Source of the DNA: Brevibacillus_C sp046036945
Lineage (GTDB): Bacteria; Bacillota; Bacilli; Brevibacillales; Brevibacillaceae
Length of the DNA: 64,000 nucleotides
Direction: 5' to 3'
Assembly (NCBI RefSeq): GCF_046036945.1
Contig: NZ_JBJQOQ010000012.1
Coordinates: 62,001 to 126,000, forward strand
The notes under the pieces were generated by a model. That model was not told the origin of the DNA and searched no databases. It saw nothing but the letters and a program-made list of their open reading frames with translations. Below, in pieces: positions 60,551-64,000 of this stretch. Positions within the stretch are counted from its first letter, which is position 1; each line of letters starts with the position of its first letter. A program made the translations under genes and the position numbers.

Positions 60551-61183
60551 ATGTTTACTCTTTCAGCTTTGAGTACGTTTGTACTGATTGTGCTTGGCCT
60601 GTTTTTGATCCCTGGGCCCGCTGTCTTGCTCACCGCCACTCGTACGGTTCAAGGGGGACGGAAGGCGGGCGTTCTGACTGGTCTGGGAATTGCGACTGGC
60701 GATTTTATTCACACGATATGTGCGGCGGTGGGACTTTCTGCCATATTGATGACATCGGCGCTCGCATTCAATGTCGTCAAGTTCGCGGGAGCAGCCTACC
60801 TCCTCTACCTGGGCATTCGGGCAATACTGGAAAAGCCCGCAGAACCAGGACTGCCAAAGGTTTCCCCGGCGAAGGAGTCGGCTTTAGGTACATACGGCCA
60901 AGCCATCCTGGTTGAAGTGCTAAACCCGAAAACAGCCCTTTTCTTTTTGGCGTTTTTACCGCAATTCGTTCACCCGGAACATGGCGCTCCATTTACCCAA
61001 TTTATGGTCCTTGGCTTGATCTTTGTACTTTTAAGCGTGATCTATACCACGTTCATTGCAGTCAGTGTCCGTTTCCTGGGCCGCCTGATCAAGCGGATCT
61101 CCTGGATTGGCCGTTGGAGCGGCAAGCTGGTTGGGTTGATCTACATCGGGCTTGGCTTGAAGGTGGCGTTTCAGAGTCGGTGA
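60551..61183 (+). CDS. LysE family amino acid exporter
   Basis: 210 residues with GAGGAGGGGATG upstream. Five to six helices with the RhtB/LysE signature IPGPAVLLTATRTVQGGRKA (about residues 18–37) and GLGIATGDFIHTICAAVGLS. LysE/RhtB proteins export amino acids or related compounds; the substrate cannot be predicted. No regulator is adjacent. Confidence 0.92.
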   Translation: MFTLSALSTFVLIVLGLFLIPGPAVLLTATRTVQGGRKAGVLTGLGIATGDFIHTICAAVGLSAILMTSALAFNVVKFAGAAYLLYLGIRAILEKPAEPGLPKVSPAKESALGTYGQAILVEVLNPKTALFFLAFLPQFVHPEHGAPFTQFMVLGLIFVLLSVIYTTFIAVSVRFLGRLIKRISWIGRWSGKLVGLIYIGLGLKVAFQSR

Positions 61184-61280
61184 GGTTTAACTTGCTTCCG
61201 GTACATAACTCGCCTGGTTTAGCGGGAAGATAACGCTAAAGATCAAACATCCGAGAGAATTGTACCAGGGAGTGTATTTG

Positions 61281-62075
61281 ATGAAAGCATTGCGTCTTGG
61301 CATTTTCTTACTCGTGGGTCTGCTGTTGATCTCGCTGCCGTTGTACGCCGTAGCGGCAGACAAGAATGTGCCCCACCACTTCGGGTTTAAAAAGAGCAAG
61401 AACGGCCAGCTTCCTTCTATTGATGAAGAGGGGTTTAAAGAGATCCTGGAGCGGAACGGGTCCATCTTTTTGGGCAATACGAAGAAAAAAGAGCTTTACC
61501 TAACCTTTGACAATGGATATGAGAACGGCTATACGGCAAAAATATTGGATACGTTAAAGGAGAAAAAAGTTCCGGCCATCTTTTTTGTTACCGGCCATTA
61601 CGTAAAGGATCAGCCTGAGCTGTTAAAACGGATGGTAAAAGAGGGGCATTTGATTGGCAATCACTCCTGGAGCCATCCGGACATGACGCAAATCACGGAC
61701 GGCAGGATCAAGGAGGAACTAGAGAAGGTAAAGGCGGAGGTCGCCCGGGTAACCGGACAAAAAGGGATGTCCTTTCTGCGGCCGCCCCGGGGCATATTCA
61801 GCGACCGGACTCTGGCGGTAAGCCGGGGGGAGGGTTATACGACTGTCTTCTGGTCGGTTGCCTACAAGGATTGGGACGTGAACGCCCAGAAGGGCTGGCA
61901 GTACGCTTTTGACAGCGTCAAGACACAGCTGCACCCCGGTGCGGTGATTTTGCTTCATTCGATTTCCAAGGACAATGCGGAAGCGCTGGGGCAGATCATT
62001 GACGAGGCACACAAGCAGGGTTACGAGTTCAAAAGTCTGGAGCATTTGATGCTGCGCAGGATTTTGGACCCGTAA
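61281..62075 (+). CDS. pdaA: Delta-lactam-biosynthetic polysaccharide deacetylase PdaA
   Basis: 264 residues from the ATG at 61281 (CCAGGGAG upstream), matching B. subtilis PdaA (263). A signal peptide (RLGIFLLVGLLLISLPLYAV) is followed by the NodB domain: TFDNGYENGYTAKILDTLKE, GHLIGNHSWSHPDMTQI with metal His ligands, FLRPPRGIFSDRTL, and VILLHSISKDNAEALG. TFDNGYENG replaces the usual TFDDG, as is characteristic of PdaA. It deacetylates muramic acid to allow delta-lactam formation in spore cortex. Ends before a strong bidirectional terminator. Confidence 0.96.
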   Translation: MKALRLGIFLLVGLLLISLPLYAVAADKNVPHHFGFKKSKNGQLPSIDEEGFKEILERNGSIFLGNTKKKELYLTFDNGYENGYTAKILDTLKEKKVPAIFFVTGHYVKDQPELLKRMVKEGHLIGNHSWSHPDMTQITDGRIKEELEKVKAEVARVTGQKGMSFLRPPRGIFSDRTLAVSRGEGYTTVFWSVAYKDWDVNAQKGWQYAFDSVKTQLHPGAVILLHSISKDNAEALGQIIDEAHKQGYEFKSLEHLMLRRILDP

Positions 62076-62100
62076 CGGGCATAAGGTACATGTGATGGCA

Positions 62101-62142
62101 AAACGGCGTTTGCAGGGGAGACAATGCAAACGCCGTTTTTTC
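62101..62142. terminator. Bidirectional terminator between pdaA and the lipoprotein gene
   Basis: AAAACGGCGTTTGCA pairs with TGCAAACGCCGTTTT (15 bp, 10-nt loop) and TT follows; usable from both convergent sides. Confidence 0.9.
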
Positions 62143-62162
62143 GCGTAAATACTAGATGAAAC

Positions 62163-62732
62163 TCACGGAAGATACTGCTCTTTAATCAGCACGACTTTGC
62201 CTCCGGTCTGGTACAGCCAAAACAGCCGGTCCTTCAAGGCGCTTTTGTTTTGGGTGAAATCAGCATATGCCGTGTATCGGTGTGCTGCGCCTTCCAGCAG
62301 ATAGATGAGCGTATCCTTCGCAAGCGCTGCCTTGCGGTGTTCGCTTAGCGTATTTCTGACGTAAAAACCGTTTGGCAGCGACACATCTTCTTTCTTGACA
62401 CGGGTATCTTCGACGATTGCCTGCACAGCCTCTTCTCCCGTCAGCCATTCCACATCATCCGCGATCAAGTAGTGCGCGCCCGATTCTTCCTCGATTGTTT
62501 GAATATAGGCTAATGTGACAGACAGATCGGGCAGATTGCGAAGCAGATGGGTTACTTGCGTCAATCGTTCCGCTGTTTCGTTCAATTCCTCGACCAGGAT
62601 GCCATTTTTCTCCTGCAGTTCCGCCAGTCCATTTTCACGATCCTGGTTTCCATTTGCTCCCTGATTTACGCTGCAGCCGGCAAGCGCCAGGCAAATCAAC
62701 AGCGAAAAACACGATTTCATTTGCCAACTCAT
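62163..62732 (-). CDS. Putative lipoprotein
   Basis: 189 residues from the ATG at 62732 (GGCAGGTGG upstream); longer frames exist but place the signal peptide internally. The N-terminus MKSCFSLLICLALAGC is a lipoprotein signal with lipobox LAGC. Next comes a predicted helix (LAELQEKNGILVEELNETAE) and a mixed domain with AHYLIADDVEWLTGEEAVQA and LIYLLEGAAHRYTAYADFTQ. No family recognised. Membrane-anchored on the outer face; role unknown. Confidence 0.72.
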   Translation of the reverse strand: MSWQMKSCFSLLICLALAGCSVNQGANGNQDRENGLAELQEKNGILVEELNETAERLTQVTHLLRNLPDLSVTLAYIQTIEEESGAHYLIADDVEWLTGEEAVQAIVEDTRVKKEDVSLPNGFYVRNTLSEHRKAALAKDTLIYLLEGAAHRYTAYADFTQNKSALKDRLFWLYQTGGKVVLIKEQYLP

Positions 62733-62829
62733 ATAGAACCACCTGCCCATGAAGGTACGTACCAGTCTCATTTCCTGATAATGGATGCTAATGATTATAC
62801 GACACAGAGAAGCGATTCGTTTCATCCAT

Positions 62830-62858
62830 ACAAAAACAGCCAAGCAGAAGCAGGCTGT
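62830..62858 (-). terminator. Probable terminator of the frd operon
   Basis: Read leftward, ACAGCC pairs with GGCTGT around 11 bases and runs into TTTTTG, 40–70 bases past the frdB stop. Confidence 0.55.
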
Positions 62859-62899
62859 CTGCTCTGTTTGGCCAAGGCGAAGTTAGCAAATGTATAGGC

Positions 62900-63628
62900 C
62901 TACCGCTTCCAGCCGGCAACGGCCATTTTTCGCCGTACATAAGCCAATTGGTCCCGCAGCGGAATGCCAATCGGACAATTGTCGTCACAAGCCATTAAGC
63001 CAATGCAGCCGAAGATTCCGTCTTCGCTGCCGACTACGTCGTAGTACTCTTGCTCATCCCGTTCATCCCGTGGATCGAGCATAAAGCGGCCGACCCGGTT
63101 GACGCCTGCCGCTCCGATGAAGTCCGGCTTGATGTTGGCGGTGGCGCAGCCGCCGATGCAGCAGCCGCATTCGATACACCGCTCCGCCTCGTAGATTTGC
63201 AGGGCTGTCTCGTTGCTCATGCGTTCTTCCTCTGCCGCGGGGTCAAAGGTTTTGTTCGTATGTACCCAGGCCTCCGTCCGCAGCGAAACATCGCGAAACC
63301 AGGTGCCGGTATCGACTGACAAATCGCCGAGCAGTTTGAAGACGGGGAGAGGCATCAGGGTAATCTCCGCTGGCAAGTTCTTGGTTAGCGTCTTGCAGGC
63401 CAATGTAGGCTTTCCGTTGATGAGCATGCCGCAGGAGCCGCAAATCCCGGCCCGGCAGACAAAATCGAAGGCGAGTGTCGGATCCTGTTCTTCGCGAATT
63501 TTATTGAGCGCGATAAACAGGGTCATCCCCGGTTCCTCCGGCAGCACGAACGCCTGCATATCCGGTTTGACTTTTGGAGTTTCCGGGTTGTAACGAAAGA
63601 TGTGAAACGTCAGTTGGCGCTGGCTCAT
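62900..63628 (-). CDS. frdB: Fumarate reductase / succinate dehydrogenase iron-sulfur subunit
   Basis: 242 residues from an ATG with GCGAGGG upstream. The N-terminal [2Fe-2S] domain has FVCRAGICGSCGMLINGKPT and LACKTL; the C-terminal part has RCIECGCCIGGCATA and a later CIGLMACDDNCPIGI for the [4Fe-4S] and [3Fe-4S] clusters. Its spacing and short length resemble the Wolinella/Helicobacter-type FrdB more than E. coli SdhB. It transfers electrons between the flavoprotein and the quinone site. It is co-transcribed after frdA, 38 bases apart. The physiological direction (succinate oxidation or fumarate reduction) cannot be told from sequence. Confidence 0.9.
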   Translation of the reverse strand: MSQRQLTFHIFRYNPETPKVKPDMQAFVLPEEPGMTLFIALNKIREEQDPTLAFDFVCRAGICGSCGMLINGKPTLACKTLTKNLPAEITLMPLPVFKLLGDLSVDTGTWFRDVSLRTEAWVHTNKTFDPAAEEERMSNETALQIYEAERCIECGCCIGGCATANIKPDFIGAAGVNRVGRFMLDPRDERDEQEYYDVVGSEDGIFGCIGLMACDDNCPIGIPLRDQLAYVRRKMAVAGWKR

Positions 63629-63666
63629 TGCTTTTTCCCTCGCTTTCTGTCAGCATCGAAGGGTTA

Positions 63667-64000
63667 TTATTTCGACTGGGAGGCTTCCTTGCTCGCTTCC
63701 CCGTATCCTCGGTCGCCTGGCGGCAGCTCGGTGATCTTGACCGGCTCGTATTGCAGCACGGGCTTGGGTGCGCCGGGCGGCCAATAGGCCAGTGTCCGCT
63801 TTAGCCAGTTTTCATCATCCCGCTTCGGATAATCCTCCCGGAAGTGGCTGCCGCGGCTCTCTTTCCGTTCCAGTGCTCCGGCGGCGATGCAGTAAGCCAG
63901 TTTGATCATTCCAGGCATCCGCAGCGCGGAGGCCAATTCGGGGGAGGCGCCTTGTCCGCCGCTGGCCAGCCCGATCCGAAGCGAGCGCTGGTGCAGTTCG
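63667..64000 (-). CDS. frdA: Fumarate reductase / succinate dehydrogenase flavoprotein, C-terminal part
   Basis: Cut by the right window edge: only the last 111 codons are visible. The sequence RSLRIGLASGGQGASPELAS, then GMIKLAYCIAAGALERKESR, GSHFREDYPKRDDENWLKRT matches the capping/C-terminal domain of FrdA/SdhA, including the conserved ESRGSHFREDYPKRDD (substrate-site Arg and His). The C-terminal tail after ELPPGDRGYG is short. It is upstream of frdB on the same strand; a cytochrome b subunit gene is probably further upstream. Confidence 0.92.
   Translation of the reverse strand, partial: ELHQRSLRIGLASGGQGASPELASALRMPGMIKLAYCIAAGALERKESRGSHFREDYPKRDDENWLKRTLAYWPPGAPKPVLQYEPVKITELPPGDRGYGEASKEASQSK

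Noticed and set aside
1..64000. CRISPR arrays, tRNA/rRNA genes, prophage or complete insertion sequences
   Set aside because: No regularly spaced repeats, no tRNA or rRNA sequence, no integrase or phage structural genes and no intact transposase were seen on either strand.

Overview
The window reads as the chromosome of an endospore-forming Bacillales bacterium. Gene content and order (the yqhG/yqhH–gcv–lipM–mntR–yqhO/P/Q/R–aroQ–yqhT–efp–yqhV–spoIIIA–accBC–yqhY–nusB–folD–xseAB–ispA–dxs–tlyA–argR–recN–spoIVB–spo0A series) match the Bacillus subtilis yqh–yqi region. The composition (clearly GC-rich from about 7.4 kb onward) and the extra genes fit Brevibacillus or a close Paenibacillaceae/Brevibacillaceae relative better than Bacillus itself. 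The genus is inferred, not proven. I saw no rRNA, tRNA, CRISPR array or intact insertion sequence.

Layout. 1–7.2 kb is an AT-richer accessory segment: the 3' part of a rifampicin phosphotransferase, an unknown exported protein, an IS630-type transposase scrap, a LysR regulator, a dihydrodipicolinate-reductase-like / 2,4-diaminopentanoate-dehydrogenase-like enzyme, a GNAT acetyltransferase and a GrpB protein. 7.4–16.7 kb holds two convergent secreted-protein genes, an orphan XPB/Ssl2-N-like protein, ylbF and ylbG, pxpA, a Cdd1-type helix-hairpin-helix protein, an anchored M1 metallopeptidase, aroK, a 53-residue YqzE protein and a YkuS protein. 16.8–25.2 kb holds divergent yqhH–yqhG and, behind a tandem glycine riboswitch, gcvT–gcvPA–gcvPB followed by lipM. 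25.2–33.1 kb holds a D-amino acid transaminase and a YkvI-like transporter, mntR, a patatin-like protein, yqhP, yqhQ, yqhR, aroQ, an Xaa-Pro peptidase and efp. 33.2–37.7 kb holds a comA–comB pair for sulfolactate (a spore component in B. subtilis), yqhV, namA and a CD1247-type gene. 37.8–43.2 kb is the complete eight-gene spoIIIA operon behind a candidate sigma-E promoter. 43.4–60 kb is a housekeeping and sporulation block: accB–accC, Asp23/AmaP/DUF2273, nusB, a TsaD-like paralogue, folD, xseA–xseB, ispA, dxs, tlyA, nadK, argR, recN, spoIVB and spo0A. 60–64 kb holds a small membrane protein, a LysE exporter, pdaA, a lipoprotein and a leftward fumarate reductase/succinate dehydrogenase operon (frdB complete, frdA cut by the window edge).

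How the genes work together. Sporulation is the main thread. Spo0A is the master regulator; its promoter region shows two 0A boxes and a sigma-H match. SpoIIIAA–AH form the mother-cell/forespore channel, SpoIVB signals for sigma-K activation, PdaA makes cortex muramic delta-lactam, and ComA/ComB make sulfolactate. The second thread is one-carbon and lipoyl metabolism (gcv operon, lipM, folD). The third is the start of fatty-acid and isoprenoid synthesis (accBC, ispA, dxs).

Most interesting non-coding feature: an approximately 83-nt, four-way-junction (cloverleaf-like) leader directly downstream of a TATAAT box and ahead of dxs. The DXS it precedes also lacks about 35 residues of the usual loop between its thiamine-binding and next conserved segments.
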